Shown: positions 25,095 through 34,163, counted from the stretch's first letter. The stretch: DNA of 48,654 nt from Streptomyces viridosporus (GCF_002078235.1 NZ_MSGP01000081.1:1-48654), one strand, 5' to 3'. Notes: a model not told the origin generated them from the letters alone. Numbers and translations are program-made.

Positions 25095-26153
25095 ATGAGT
25101 GATCGACGGCAGGCAGTGGTAGTTCGTAGAGCTGAACACGCGGACGTGAACGGGCTCGTCGAGTGCAGCAGCGCGTTGTTCGCTGAAGATGCCGGGACTC
25201 GGGATGCCAGCATCAACATCGATTGGCCACGTCAGCACGGACGCCAACGCTTCGCCGCCGGCATAGACGATCCGAACCGGCTGTTGCTCGTCGCAGACTG
25301 TGACGGCGAGGCCGTGGGCCATCTCGTGGGTGTGCTGGGGGACGCGTCTGCGATGAAGCCGGTGAGGGTTGCAACGCTGGTGAGCATGTACGTACAGCCC
25401 GCGTTTCGCCGATACCAGATCGGCGGACGACTGGTCGCAGAGTTCTTCGGCTGGGCGAAGGAGGCAGGATCCGAAGCCGCGGAGGTGACGGCCTACTCAA
25501 GCAATGCCGAGGCCATCCGGTTCTATGAGCGCAACGGCTTCGCGCACCGGTCGGTGACGTTGCAGACGTCTTTGCAGTTGAGTGTCCTGGTGGGCGTCTG
25601 CCTACCAGGACACCCCTTCTCCGGCCGCAGGGTCCCGTCGAGCACCCCTTGGACGGATCCAGCACCATCCGTAACGCCGCGGCGGCAGCGGCTTCCGCAG
25701 CTCCGGCCAGGCCGAGTCCAGGGCATTGCGCACCGTCCGCCAAGCGACGTTGTACCTGCGCTCCAGCTCCCGCATCGTCACGCTGGCTCGGTGGTCTCGC
25801 CGAATGGCCGCGTACAACTCGGCTTCAGTATCTGTGGCTTGAACAGGATCTTTCACCGGAAACACCTAGTTGCTGCCCTGGCAAGCACCCCGCTGCCTTC
25901 AAAACTCGGTTCTGGCGCAGATCTTGGGGAGCGGTCGCGGAGAGCCACCGCAGTGTCCGATTGCCAGGGGCGGGTTCGTGTGAGACCTCGCACGCCCTGC
26001 CGCCTGGCAGGCGGAAGTGACGCACCGGCAAGTCTGCGACAGTCTCCGTCGTGGTTGGCCAGCCTCCCTGGAGATGTGGCATGGCAGTGCTCTGACCTCG
26101 GGTGCCTCAGGTTGAGGGAGACGCCGAGTGTTCTTCTGCCTCGCTCAACCTGA
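25095..26153 (+). CDS. GNAT acetyltransferase with its stop lost into IS sequence
   Basis: From the ATG at 25095 residues 1-160 are a complete GNAT domain: VVVRRAEHADVNGLVECSSA, then LVSMYVQPAFRRYQIGGRLV with the acetyl-CoA loop (FRRYQIGGRL), and NAEAIRFYERNGFAHRSVTL near 140-160. The family normally ends a few residues later. Here the frame runs on for about 190 residues of low-complexity text to 26153, because sequence from about 25570 onward is IS21 debris in the opposite direction. The domain may still fold, but the tail is foreign. Confidence 0.65.
   Translation: MSDRRQAVVVRRAEHADVNGLVECSSALFAEDAGTRDASINIDWPRQHGRQRFAAGIDDPNRLLLVADCDGEAVGHLVGVLGDASAMKPVRVATLVSMYVQPAFRRYQIGGRLVAEFFGWAKEAGSEAAEVTAYSSNAEAIRFYERNGFAHRSVTLQTSLQLSVLVGVCLPGHPFSGRRVPSSTPWTDPAPSVTPRRQRLPQLRPGRVQGIAHRPPSDVVPALQLPHRHAGSVVSPNGRVQLGFSICGLNRIFHRKHLVAALASTPLPSKLGSGADLGERSRRATAVSDCQGRVRVRPRTPCRLAGGSDAPASLRQSPSWLASLPGDVAWQCSDLGCLRLRETPSVLLPRST
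25580..25865 (-). pseudogene. IS21-type transposase N-terminal remnant
   Basis: From 25865 the minus strand reads TEAELYAAIRRDHRASVTMR and ELERRYNVAWRTVRNALDSA, then WPELRKPLPPR. Near 25660 the text changes frame to MVLDPSKGVLDGTLRPEKG (normally LDP-x-KPVID-x-ILRAD). This is the helix-turn-helix start of an IS21-like transposase. It ends where the acetyltransferase domain begins. Confidence 0.7.
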
Positions 26154-26165
26154 GGAAAACTCGGC
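26105..26165. repeat. Two interlocking inverted repeats
   Basis: CCTCAGGTTGAG (26105-26116) pairs with CTCAACCTGAGG (26144-26155), and GCCGAGT (26123-26129) pairs with ACTCGGC (26159-26165). The second left arm lies inside the first loop and its right arm outside, so the two stems are interlocked. They could be alternative hairpins or nested ends of IS elements. Apart from this, 25866-26277 has no supported feature beyond the tail frame that ends at 26153. Confidence 0.6.
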
Positions 26166-26277
26166 ACGATGCCTTGGGCTTGTGGGCGAGGAAAGAGCCT
26201 CATTGGCCCTGCCGTGCTTCTCGTTCGCGTCGGCTTCGCGGATTCTCTGCCTGCCGCCGATCATCGGCGCTTTCAGA

Positions 26278-26957
26278 GGATCTCGATGCCGTCGGCGGTG
26301 AAGACAGCATCGAACGCCCGAGGGTAGCGGCTGTCGCGGTCACGCAGCAGGTAACGGAAACCGGCGGCGCGGCCGCCGAGGTCGGCCATGAGGTCTCGGG
26401 CGCGCTGGGTGGCCCGGGCCACGGTGGGGTGGGCGGTGACGCCAAGGATGTGTACGGTGCGCGCGCCAACTTCCGAATACGGCAGAGGTGGATGCACCGA
26501 CGCGGTGGCCGAGGCGGCGCAGTTCACCCTGGATTGCAGGTACGGCGCCAAGTCGGGTTCTCCCGGGCCAGGCGCAGGACGAGGGCGGTGAGTTCCTCGG
26601 AGATCGGCGGCCGCCCGGTGCGCGCGGGTTCCTGCTCCCCCTTCCAGCGGATCAGCCGGCGGTGCCAGGACAGCAGGTTTTTGGGGGTGACCAGGCGGTT
26701 CGGCGCAGCCTGCTCGGCAGGTGCCGGGCAAGGGTGGCGAGTACCGCGCGGCCCGGCCGGGCAAGGCGTGCCCGGACGCCGAGCCGACGGCGCAGCACCG
26801 CACTCTCGTGGAGCAGCGCGAGTAGTTCGATGTCCTTGGCCTCCGCCGAGCGGGAGAGCAGCACGAGCAGTGCAAGGAGTGCAAGGAGACGGAGGAAAAT
26901 CAGGTGGAGCATGCGCAACACCATGCAGTGCGAGCTTGCCATGATCACTTGAAGTAG
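26278..26957 (-). pseudogene. Decayed integrase-core transposase
   Basis: The minus strand starts with VLRMLHLIFLRLLALLALLV and AKDIELLALLHESAVLRRRL, a typical N-terminus of a Streptomyces integrase-core element. The text then shifts frame, and later gives RTVHILGVTAHPTVARATQR and FRYLLRDRDSRYPRAFDAVF with a catalytic Asp. It stops at TADGIEIL, before the last catalytic Glu. At least two frameshifts and a lost C-terminus make it non-functional. Confidence 0.78.
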
Positions 26958-27560
26958 CAAAGTGCCTGCTCAGGGGCCATGCGTAAGTATTGGCACCTCA
27001 CAGGCCGGGAGCAGCTGGCCGCCTGCCCGGCCTGGAAGTTGTGCCAGACCACGGCGGCCAGCACAAGGACGCGCTGCGCGACGCGCACGGCCACGCCCTC
27101 GCAGGTGCGACCGCCGTATTGTTGCAGGTCGAGCCGACCCTTGAGGGTGTCGTTCACCGACTCGATCAGCTGGCGGACCTTCTTGAGCATCGGCTCTCCG
27201 AGGCGGACGGCCTCGCGTTTCCTCGACGGCCGCAAGAGCGTGATGTCCTGCACGGACAGCGACCGCTCAAAGGCCCTGGACGTGAAACCCTTGCCCGTGA
27301 TCAGCAGCGGACCGGGCCGTTCCCGCACGAGCTGGGCGTCGACCTCCAGCATCGCCGCCAGTGCCTCACGCTCATCGAGCTTCGAGCTGGCCGGGGCCCA
27401 CAGAATCGGCATTCCCGGGGCACACGAGGAACAGCCGCAGCCTCAGTAGAGCCGTGAATGTGACGAGCAGTAGCCGTAACCGACCCACCCCGCCACTTCA
27501 GCCGCTTCACCGTCGGAAAGACTCGTCTGGTCGAAGCACCGGCCCGGACTGAGGCCCCGC
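26945..27560 (-). pseudogene. IS982-family transposase remnant with stop and frameshift
   Basis: Residues from 27412 downward read KLDEREALAAMLEVD, ITGKGFTSRAFERSLSVQDI, LLRPSRKREA, GEPMLKKVRQLIESVNDTLK and VAQRVLVLAAVVWHN, the C-terminal half of IS982 transposases. Upstream the text is GYGYCSSHSRLY followed by TGA where Trp is expected, and before that a frameshift near TVKRLKWRG. The N-terminus is missing. Confidence 0.8.
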
Positions 27561-27655
27561 TGCCTGGGAACTCCTGCGCCATGGACCCCGTGTGTCTCCG
27601 CGACTTCGGGGTAGTCGGATCATGTCCGATATTTGACTACAACATTTGAACGCAA

Positions 27656-27695
27656 GCCCGCTCAGCGGGCGGTGAAATCTCGCAATAGCAGAGAT
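27656..27695. promoter_or_regulatory. Inverted repeats upstream of glcP
   Basis: GCCCGC-TCA-GCGGGC (27656-27670) and ATCTC-N9-GAGAT (27677-27695) lie 115-155 bp before the glcP start, in a locally AT-richer stretch. They may be regulator sites. No exact promoter hexamers are assigned. Confidence 0.35.
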
Positions 27696-27809
27696 GCTGA
27701 TTTCGATATGTGAAGACGTGGTCTCTGCAGCTTTTCTTTTGCCTTCAGGTTTCACCTGGAAGGGCTGACCTCACCCCGGCAGCGTTGCCGGTGCGCCCGA
27801 GGAGTACAC

Positions 27810-29228
27810 GTGACCAGTACAGAGCAGGCCCCCGGGCCAGGAGCCGGTACGGCTCATCCCGAACATCTCGGACACGTCATCTTCATTGCGGCATCGGCCG
27901 CCATGGGCGGTTTCCTCTTCGGTTACGACAGCTCCGTGATCAACGGCGCCGTCGAGGCCATCCGGAGCCGCTACGACATCGGCTCCGCGGAGCTGGCCCA
28001 GGTCATCGCCATCGCCCTGATCGGCTGCGCCATCGGCGCCGCGACCGCCGGCCGCATAGCCGACCGCATCGGCCGCATCCGCTGCATGCAGATCGCCGCG
28101 GTCCTGTTCGCCGTCAGCGCCATCGGATCCGCGCTGCCCTTCGCCCTGTGGGACCTCGCCTTCTGGCGCATCGTCGGCGGCTTCGCCATCGGCATGGCCT
28201 CCGTCATCGGCCCGGCCTACATCGCCGAGGTCGCCCCGCCCGCCTACCGCGGCCGGCTCGGCTCCTTCCAGCAGGCCGCGATCGTCATCGGCATCGCCAC
28301 CTCCCAGCTGGTCAACTGGGGTCTGCTCCACGCCGCCGGCGGCGACCAGCGCGGCGAGCTGCTGGGCCTGGAGGCCTGGCAGGTCATGCTGGGCGTGATG
28401 GTCGTCCCGGCCGTGCTGTACGGGATGCTCTCCTTCGTCATTCCCGAGTCCCCGCGCTTCCTGCTCTCCGTCGGCCGCCGCGAGCGGGCCCGGCGGGTCC
28501 TCGCCGAGGTCGAGGGCAAGGGCATCGACCTCGACGCCCGCGTGGCCGAGATCGAGCACGCCATGAAGCGCGAGCACAAGTCCACCTTCAAGGACCTGCT
28601 CGGCAGCAGCTTCCTCTTCAAACGAATCGTCTGGATCGGCATCGGCCTGTCCGCATTCCAGCAGTTCGTCGGCATCAACGTCGCGTTCTACTACTCCGCG
28701 ACGCTGTGGCAGTCGGTCGGCATCAACCCGACGGACTCGTTCCTCTACTCGTTCACGACATCGATCATCAACATCGTCGGCACCGTGATCGCGATGATCT
28801 TCGTGGACCGCATCGGCCGCAAACCGCTCGCGCTCATCGGCTCCTCCGGCATGGTCATCGGCCTGGCCCTGGAGGCCTGGGCGTTCTCGCACCCGCTGGT
28901 CGACGGCAAGCTGCCGGCCACCCAGGGCCTGGTTGCCCTGATCGCCGCCCACCTCTTCGTCCTCTTCTTCGCCCTGTCCTGGGGCGTGGTCGTCTGGGTG
29001 CTGCTCGGCGAGATGTTCCCGAACAAGATCCGCGCCGCCGCCCTGGGCGTGGCCGCCTCCGCCCAGTGGATCGCCAACTGGATGATCACCGCGAGCTTCC
29101 CGTCGCTGGCCGACTGGAACCTGTCCGGCACCTACGTGATCTACACGTTCTTCGCCGCGCTCTCCATCCCGTTCGTCCTGAAGTTCGTCAAGGAGACGAA
29201 GGGCAAGACGCTGGAGGAGATGGGGTGA
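27810..29228 (+). CDS. glcP: Glucose permease, MFS sugar porter
   Basis: The 472-aa protein starts at a GTG at 27810 with GAGGAG six bases before. It has 12 helices and the sugar-porter signatures: GRIADRIGRIRCMQ between helices 2 and 3, PESPRFL after helix 6, QQFVGINVAFYYS in helix 7 and FVDRIGRKPLALIG between helices 8 and 9. The text follows the Streptomyces GlcP protein very closely as I remember it (HLGHVIFIAA, AMGGFLFGYDSSVINGAVEA). It imports glucose with a proton and supplies glucose kinase. It is a single-gene unit with a strong terminator. Confidence 0.9.
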   Translation: MTSTEQAPGPGAGTAHPEHLGHVIFIAASAAMGGFLFGYDSSVINGAVEAIRSRYDIGSAELAQVIAIALIGCAIGAATAGRIADRIGRIRCMQIAAVLFAVSAIGSALPFALWDLAFWRIVGGFAIGMASVIGPAYIAEVAPPAYRGRLGSFQQAAIVIGIATSQLVNWGLLHAAGGDQRGELLGLEAWQVMLGVMVVPAVLYGMLSFVIPESPRFLLSVGRRERARRVLAEVEGKGIDLDARVAEIEHAMKREHKSTFKDLLGSSFLFKRIVWIGIGLSAFQQFVGINVAFYYSATLWQSVGINPTDSFLYSFTTSIINIVGTVIAMIFVDRIGRKPLALIGSSGMVIGLALEAWAFSHPLVDGKLPATQGLVALIAAHLFVLFFALSWGVVVWVLLGEMFPNKIRAAALGVAASAQWIANWMITASFPSLADWNLSGTYVIYTFFAALSIPFVLKFVKETKGKTLEEMG

Positions 29229-29243
29229 CTCACGGCACAGTCC

Positions 29244-29327
29244 CGAGGAGAAGGGCTCAAGTCCCCGCCGCCCTTCTCCTCGTCCCGTCCGCCGCCCCGC
29301 CCGGTCACCACCCGAGCGGGGCGGCGG
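29244..29327 (+). terminator. Double terminator after glcP
   Basis: A first perfect 13-bp stem (29244-29256 with 29270-29282) is followed by a second perfect 12-bp stem, CCGCCGCCCCGC (29289-29300) with GCGGGGCGGCGG (29316-29327). A TTTTC tract comes directly after it, as in an intrinsic terminator. The stretch 29328-29643 holds nothing I can support. Confidence 0.85.
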
Positions 29328-29643
29328 TTTTCGTACGCCACCGCACCCCGCACGTCACCAGATGAGAACACCGCCGCCGATTCCCCGGGCTCGCGGAGCG
29401 GCTTCCTCGATGATCCGCAGCCGGAGCCGGATCTGCCCCCTGGTGCTCCTCGGCCGTCCGCGGGTGCTTGGTGCCGAAGGCGATCAGATCAGATCGAGAG
29501 GGGCGCGCAGCAGGGGGATCTCGCGAACGAACGCTTCCGCCAGCAGACTCGTGGGAACGGGAGATCAGTACCGGGACCGGGCGGGCCCAGGCGTTTTCGC
29601 TGACGGAGTTCCACCCGCGGTAGAGGGCGAGGACCGAGACGCG

Positions 29644-31098
29644 TCAGACGCCCAGGGGCTCGGGCTGCTCGACGGACTCCGCGGCGGTCGCCGCTCGAGG
29701 CGGCACCGGCGGCTTGGGCAGCGCCAGGTACAGCAGGCCGGAGATCAGAATCGTCGCGATCCAGCCGAGGCCGTACTCACCGATGACGTTGTTCCTGGCC
29801 AGCGGGCCGGTGAACCAGGCGGACGTGGTGAACATCAGCCCCGCGGCGAGGCCGGTCGCCCAAGCGATGACCGCGGCGGGGGAAAAGCCGCCCCGGTACC
29901 AGTAGGCGCTGGCGCGGGTGGTGTCGGCCATGGCCTGGCCGTCGTACTCCGTACGCCGCAGCATGTCCGCGCCGAAGACGCCGACCCAGGCGGAGAAGGC
30001 GACCGCGAGCAGAGACAGGAAAGCGATGAACGACCCCATGAAGCCGGTCGCCACCAGCATCAGCACACTGCCGAAGACCAGCGAGATCACGGCGTTGACC
30101 GACACCGCCCAGTGGCGCGGCACCCGGAAGCCCAGCGTCTGCGCGGTGAAGCCGGCCGAGTACATCGACATCGCGTTGATCAGCAGCATGCCGATCAGCG
30201 CGATCAGCAGGTACGGCACCGCGATCCAGGTCGGCAGGATCTTCCCGAGGAAGGAGACCGGGTCGGCGGCCGAGGCGAGGTCCGGCACGGAGACCGCCAT
30301 CACCGCGCCCATGAGCACCATCGGCAGGACGACGATGCCGGCGCCGCCGATCGAGGTGCCCACGATCGCCCTGGCGGAGGCCGTACGCGGCAGGTAGCGC
30401 GTGAAGTCCGGCGCCGACGGGATCCAGCTGACACCGCCCGCCGCGATCATGCCGATACCGGTGATCACCGCGGCCGTCGACCCGGCGGAGTGGGCGAACA
30501 CCCTCGACCAGTCGGTGTCCACGATCAGGTGGGCGAGGACCAGGACCGAGAACAGACCGAAGAGGTAGGTCGCGTACTTGTTGCACCGTTGCACGGCGTT
30601 GATGCCGAGCCCGGAGATCGCGAAGGTCGCGACGACGAACGCCAGCAGCATGACCATGTTCAGCGCGCTGTTCGCTTTCAGGCCGAACAGGATGTGCAAG
30701 ATGGTGAGCATCGCGTAGGCGCCGACCACCGCGTTGATCGTCTCCCAGCCCCAGCGGGCCACCCAGATCAGCGAGCCGGGCAGCAGGTTGCCTCGCTGCC
30801 CGAAGACCGCCCGGGACAGCGCCATGCCGGGCGCCCCGCCGCGCTTGCCCGCGATGCCGATGAGCCCGACCAGGCCGTACGACACGACAGGGGCGACGAC
30901 GGCGACGACGAGCGCCTGCCAGAGATTGAGGCGATACGCCACGACGAGGCTCGCGCCCATGGTGAGCAGCAGCACACTGATGTTGGCGCCGGCCCAGGTG
31001 GAGAACAGCTCGCGGGTTCTGGCGGTGCGCTCACGATCGGGCACTTGTTCGATGCCACGGGTTTCCAGTGCGCCTTCTGTCTCGGCGGTCCTGTTCAT
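29644..31098 (-). CDS. NCS1-family permease (cytosine/purine type)
   Basis: The 484-aa membrane protein has about 12 helices with the CodB/NCS1 pattern: FSTWAGANISVLLLTMGASL in helix 1, SRAVFGQRGNLLPGSLIWVA before helix 3, INAVVGAYAMLTIL, and SAPDFTRYLP in the middle. It is not close to the other NCS1 carrier in this window. Likely cargo is a purine, cytosine or related base. No enzyme gene is linked on the same strand; the deaminase downstream of its start is divergent (31455), and a shared pyrimidine theme is only a guess. Confidence 0.87.
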   Translation of the reverse strand: MNRTAETEGALETRGIEQVPDRERTARTRELFSTWAGANISVLLLTMGASLVVAYRLNLWQALVVAVVAPVVSYGLVGLIGIAGKRGGAPGMALSRAVFGQRGNLLPGSLIWVARWGWETINAVVGAYAMLTILHILFGLKANSALNMVMLLAFVVATFAISGLGINAVQRCNKYATYLFGLFSVLVLAHLIVDTDWSRVFAHSAGSTAAVITGIGMIAAGGVSWIPSAPDFTRYLPRTASARAIVGTSIGGAGIVVLPMVLMGAVMAVSVPDLASAADPVSFLGKILPTWIAVPYLLIALIGMLLINAMSMYSAGFTAQTLGFRVPRHWAVSVNAVISLVFGSVLMLVATGFMGSFIAFLSLLAVAFSAWVGVFGADMLRRTEYDGQAMADTTRASAYWYRGGFSPAAVIAWATGLAAGLMFTTSAWFTGPLARNNVIGEYGLGWIATILISGLLYLALPKPPVPPRAATAAESVEQPEPLGV

Positions 31099-31262
31099 GA
31101 AGAAGGGTTCCGTGCTTCGGTCGGGGAAAGCGACTCCGCGCGTACGGACGCGACCCGCCCCATCCTACTTTGATCCGACTTATGCCCTTCAGTGGCGTTC
31201 GTCTCCTGGCTGAAGAAAAGGATCCCACCTAGGAACCCCGACCCCCGCGGCGGGCGCCCTAC

Positions 31263-31433
31263 ACCCGCCCGCACGGAGTGCGGCACCTGTTTGCCGCCTA
31301 CGACCTCACCCGGGACAAGCTCTACGGCCACAGGGCACAGGGCAGCATGATCCGCTGCTACACCATCTGGCGAAACAAGCACACCGCCGATATTCGCTTG
31401 CGCACCATCGTCACCCGGGTCAACGTCGCCTGA
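31263..31433 (+). pseudogene. IS630-family transposase with in-frame internal deletion
   Basis: The frame reads RPHGVRHLFAAYDLTRDKLY with GH, then at about 31331 jumps to QGSMIRCYTIWRNKHTADIR and LRTIVTRVNVA before TGA. In intact IS630 transposases about 90 residues lie between these parts, including the second Asp and the Glu of the DDE triad. The start of the gene is also missing. Confidence 0.78.
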
Positions 31434-31454
31434 CACCTGACGAAGGCGGAGAAG

Positions 31455-31868
31455 ATGACCACGCAGACCCACCACGTCGACCACGAACTCATCCGGGCCG
31501 CGGCGCACGTGGCTCGCACACGCTGCCAGGGTGACAACCACACCATGGCAGCCGCGGCCCGCGCCCGGGACGGCCGGATCGTCACCGCGGTGAACACCTA
31601 CCACTTCACGGGAGGACCGTGCGCGGAGCTGGTCCTCATCGGTGCGGCAGCCGCCCAGGGCGCCTACGACCTGAACACCATCGTCGCCGTGGGCGACCGC
31701 GACCGGGGGGTTGTTCCCCCGTGCGGTCGATGCCGTCAGGTCCTTCTCGACTACTTCCCCGCCCTCAAGGTCATCGTCGGCGAGGGCGACCGCGTCCGAA
31801 CCGTCCCTCTCACCGACTTGCTGCCCGAAAGCTACGTCTGGGCCGACCACCAGCTCGACGCCGAGTGA
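31455..31868 (+). CDS. Blasticidin-S-deaminase-like cytidine deaminase
   Basis: The 137-aa enzyme has the zinc site of cytidine deaminases: Cys56 and Glu58 in GGPCAELVLIGAAAA, and Cys90 and Cys93 in PPCGRCRQVLLDYFP. The flanks (GRIVTAVNTYHFTGGPCAEL and LLPESYVWAD) match fungal blasticidin S deaminase (VNVYHFTGGPCAEL, LLPSGYVW) more than housekeeping Cdd, and its Cys-Glu-Cys-Cys positions are offset by two. It would convert the cytosine amine to uracil in a nucleoside or nucleoside antibiotic. The start is the ATG at 31455 after GGCGGAG. It lies 21 bp past an IS630 scar, so it may have been acquired with it. Confidence 0.85.
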   Translation: MTTQTHHVDHELIRAAAHVARTRCQGDNHTMAAAARARDGRIVTAVNTYHFTGGPCAELVLIGAAAAQGAYDLNTIVAVGDRDRGVVPPCGRCRQVLLDYFPALKVIVGEGDRVRTVPLTDLLPESYVWADHQLDAE

Positions 31869-31896
31869 CCACGACACTCAGCATGGGCCGGCACCG

Positions 31897-32100
31897 TCAA
31901 CCGACGACAGGGCGAATGTTGTCCGATGCGGCACCAGCGTCGGCGAACCGGGCCCGGTCGTCGCCGACCTCGGCCAGCACGCGGGCTCCGCCGAGCGGGC
32001 CCAGCCCAGGGCAGCCGGTGACGATCTCCGCATCGGCATGAGCATCGAAGGCCTGCACTGCGGCTTCGGCAAGGTCATCGGCACTCGCGCACGCGGCCGC
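31897..32100 (-). pseudogene. IS110-family transposase fragment
   Basis: The minus strand reads ACASADDLAEAAVQAFDAHA and DAEIVTGCPGLGPLGGARVL, then AEVGDDRARFADAGA. This is the start of the C-terminal transposase_20 domain of IS110 enzymes. Both ends are missing. Confidence 0.75.
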
Positions 32101-32555
32101 CAGCGGGAGATGCCAGAACAGCCACCAACCCACCCACCGGCGCGAACGGGCCGTGACGGGCTTCCGCGGTGTTGGCTCGGCCCAGCGGTTCCTGTACACG
32201 GTCAGCGGCATCTCACTCCGCTTCCGCCCACGCCATCGCCATCGCCTGATGACCGCCGCCGAACACCGCCTCCGGATGACCATCCGGTTCACCCTCCGGG
32301 GCCGCATCAGCAAGAACATCGGCTGTCCATCCAGGGCTGAGCACCGGCCCCGGAACCCGGCCCCCTCACACCCCGAATCACCGGCAGACACCCACGCACT
32401 CACCAACGTGACAACGCCCGCGGGGCTACTCCCCTTCGCGGCCGCCGTTCCTGCACGGTCATCCGCGACGCTTCCAAGCCCCGGGGACCCCGTACCGAAG
32501 AAGGGGTCCCCGCGCAGCAGACGTCGGCTCACCTGGTGGGCCAGCTGCCCTTGGT
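32101..32555. other. Gap with no recognised gene
   Basis: Open frames exist on both strands, but none resembles a known family or has a good ribosome site. Confidence 0.35.
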
Positions 32556-33113
32556 CTAGAGACTGAGCGTGATCGCAGCGGCGACACCGCCCAGGCCCAG
32601 GGCGAAGGCAGCCTCTCCCCAGCCGCCCCTACCCCAGCGGAAGAAACGGTCGACAGCCAGCCGGCCCGGGCCGATGGCAGCGACGGCCAGGGCGACGACA
32701 GCGATACACACGCTGTACTCCACGCCGCCGTCGCTCTCCCACAGTCCGTGAGCGCCGGTGACCGTCGCCATCGCATTGATCATCACGCCGATCAGTGCGG
32801 CGGCCGCGAGCGGCGTCAGCAGGCCGAGGGCCAGACCGAGACCTCCCAGCAACTCGGACAGACCTCCGATCGCGGCGAACAGCTCCCCGGGCTGATAGCC
32901 CAGGGCCGCAAACCCCTTGCCGGTCGCCGCCAGCCCGTCACCCCCGAACAGTCCGAAGACTTTCTGAGCACCGTGCGCCGCCATCAGCAGCCCGAAAGTC
33001 AAGCGGATGAGCAGTAGGCCGCAGTCGGCGGCAGTCGCGACCGGCACGGCGGCCGCAGGCGCTGTCGATTCTGTGGAGGAAGCAGGACGGTTCAAGGTAC
33101 GTATGGTCAACAT
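32556..33113 (-). CDS. DoxX-family membrane protein
   Basis: The 185-aa protein starts at the ATG at 33113 (GGAG nine bases before); upstream residues in the frame look non-coding. It has four helices: LLLIRLTFGLLMAAHGAQKV with the family GAQKVFG motif, LFAAIGGLSELLGGLGLALG, LTPLAAAALIGVMINAMATV, and EYSVCIAVVALAVAAIGPGR. DoxX proteins are small quinone-related or redox-stress membrane proteins. It lies downstream of the winged-helix regulator on the same strand, 184 bp away. Confidence 0.87.
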   Translation of the reverse strand: MLTIRTLNRPASSTESTAPAAAVPVATAADCGLLLIRLTFGLLMAAHGAQKVFGLFGGDGLAATGKGFAALGYQPGELFAAIGGLSELLGGLGLALGLLTPLAAAALIGVMINAMATVTGAHGLWESDGGVEYSVCIAVVALAVAAIGPGRLAVDRFFRWGRGGWGEAAFALGLGGVAAAITLSL

Positions 33114-33296
33114 GGCAATGCTCCGGTAAGAATCCGGAATGGACGTTTTCCCCCAGCTCGGCAGAGACGCCGAGCATCGGTCACGGGCGAGCGAGCTCTC
33201 CGCAGGGTCGTAGAGCGCGCCCCTTCTCACCCGGGCCTCCCGCAGTGGGCAGGGGCGAGCACGGGCGGCGGCCCGCGCGGGTAGGGCAGCGTCCGA

Positions 33297-34052
33297 TCAG
33301 CGGTCTCGCGCCATGTGGTCATCACCATCGGTGCCGCTGGGGACAAGCCGGACGCAGCATTCCCCCGGCTCGGGGGCCAGGACGGCTTGGACTCCGCTGA
33401 CCTGAAGGCCGTTGAGGTAGCCGCTGAGAAAGGCCTGGTTCATGCCGCACACCAGGTCGGGGGCCTTCGCGGCCAGCGGATGGAACGGGCAGTTGCGCAG
33501 CCGGAGCCGGGTGGGGGTTTCCCGGACCGGTTCGTAGCCGTACTGCTCCAGCAGCCGCTCGCAGACGGTCAGCCCGCGCTCCAGGCCGAGACGCCCCGGG
33601 CGGGTCTCCTCCCGCGCGGCCTCACCCATCCACCGGCCCCGATGCTCAGCGGTCCGCACCGCTGCCTGCGCGGCGCTTTCGTCGGCACCCTCGGTCAGGA
33701 CGGCATCCAGGAGAAGATCCGCGAGGAGTTCGTGGCGCCGGTCGGGAATGCTCACGGTGATCTGGGTGTCGGTGGGCTCGTACACCTTCGGCCGCCTGCC
33801 GACCTTGCGGATCCCACCGGGCGTTGCGTAGCGCGCGCGCAGCAGGCCGACGTCGACGAGCTTGTCGAGATGGAAGGCCGCGAGCTTGCGCGAGATGCCG
33901 ACGCTGGCAGCGGCCTCGTCGCGGGTGACGGCGTGGCCGGCGCGCCGGACGAAGGCGAACATGCGCCGCCGTGAATCCTCGCTCAGAGCGCTGACGGACT
34001 CGATGGCGGTGTCCACCGCGTCGGCCTGCTGCCGCGTCGGGTCGTAAGCCAC
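33297..34052 (-). CDS. Winged-helix regulator with a C-terminal cysteine cluster
   Basis: The 251-aa protein has an ArsR-like winged helix in residues 20-95 (SEDSRRRMFAFVRRAGHAVT, then AASVGISRKLAAFHLDKLVD). The C-terminal domain carries cysteines in RLRNCPFHPLAAKAP, DLVCGMNQAFL and PGECCVRLV. This layout resembles SufR-type iron-sulphur regulators, so a redox or metal cofactor is plausible but not shown. It is divergent from the DUF2231 gene over a region with repeated AATAAG half-sites. Confidence 0.8.
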   Translation of the reverse strand: MAYDPTRQQADAVDTAIESVSALSEDSRRRMFAFVRRAGHAVTRDEAAASVGISRKLAAFHLDKLVDVGLLRARYATPGGIRKVGRRPKVYEPTDTQITVSIPDRRHELLADLLLDAVLTEGADESAAQAAVRTAEHRGRWMGEAAREETRPGRLGLERGLTVCERLLEQYGYEPVRETPTRLRLRNCPFHPLAAKAPDLVCGMNQAFLSGYLNGLQVSGVQAVLAPEPGECCVRLVPSGTDGDDHMARDR

Positions 34053-34131
34053 AAGACCACAGTAACTCCCATCTGCATGGGCGCAAGTGTTCCTCGAGTG
34101 TCCTTTTGCTGCGCCTCTTGACTCCTTCCCT

Positions 34132-34163
34132 CAATAAGACCAAGACTTATTGGTGAAATAAGT
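34132..34163. promoter_or_regulatory. Overlapping palindromes built from AATAAG half-sites
   Basis: CAATAAG (34132-34138) pairs with CTTATTG (34146-34152), and ACTTATT (34145-34151) pairs with AATAAGT (34157-34163), so the middle half-site is shared. A TTGACT hexamer lies at 34118-34123. The site is AT-rich, lies between the divergent regulator and DUF2231 genes, and ends 13 bp before the latter's ATG. It is a good operator candidate for the regulator. Confidence 0.6.

Noticed and set aside
29362..31173. 603-residue open frame on the plus strand
   Set aside because: It is antisense to an NCS1 permease with clear membrane helices; the frame is a composition shadow.
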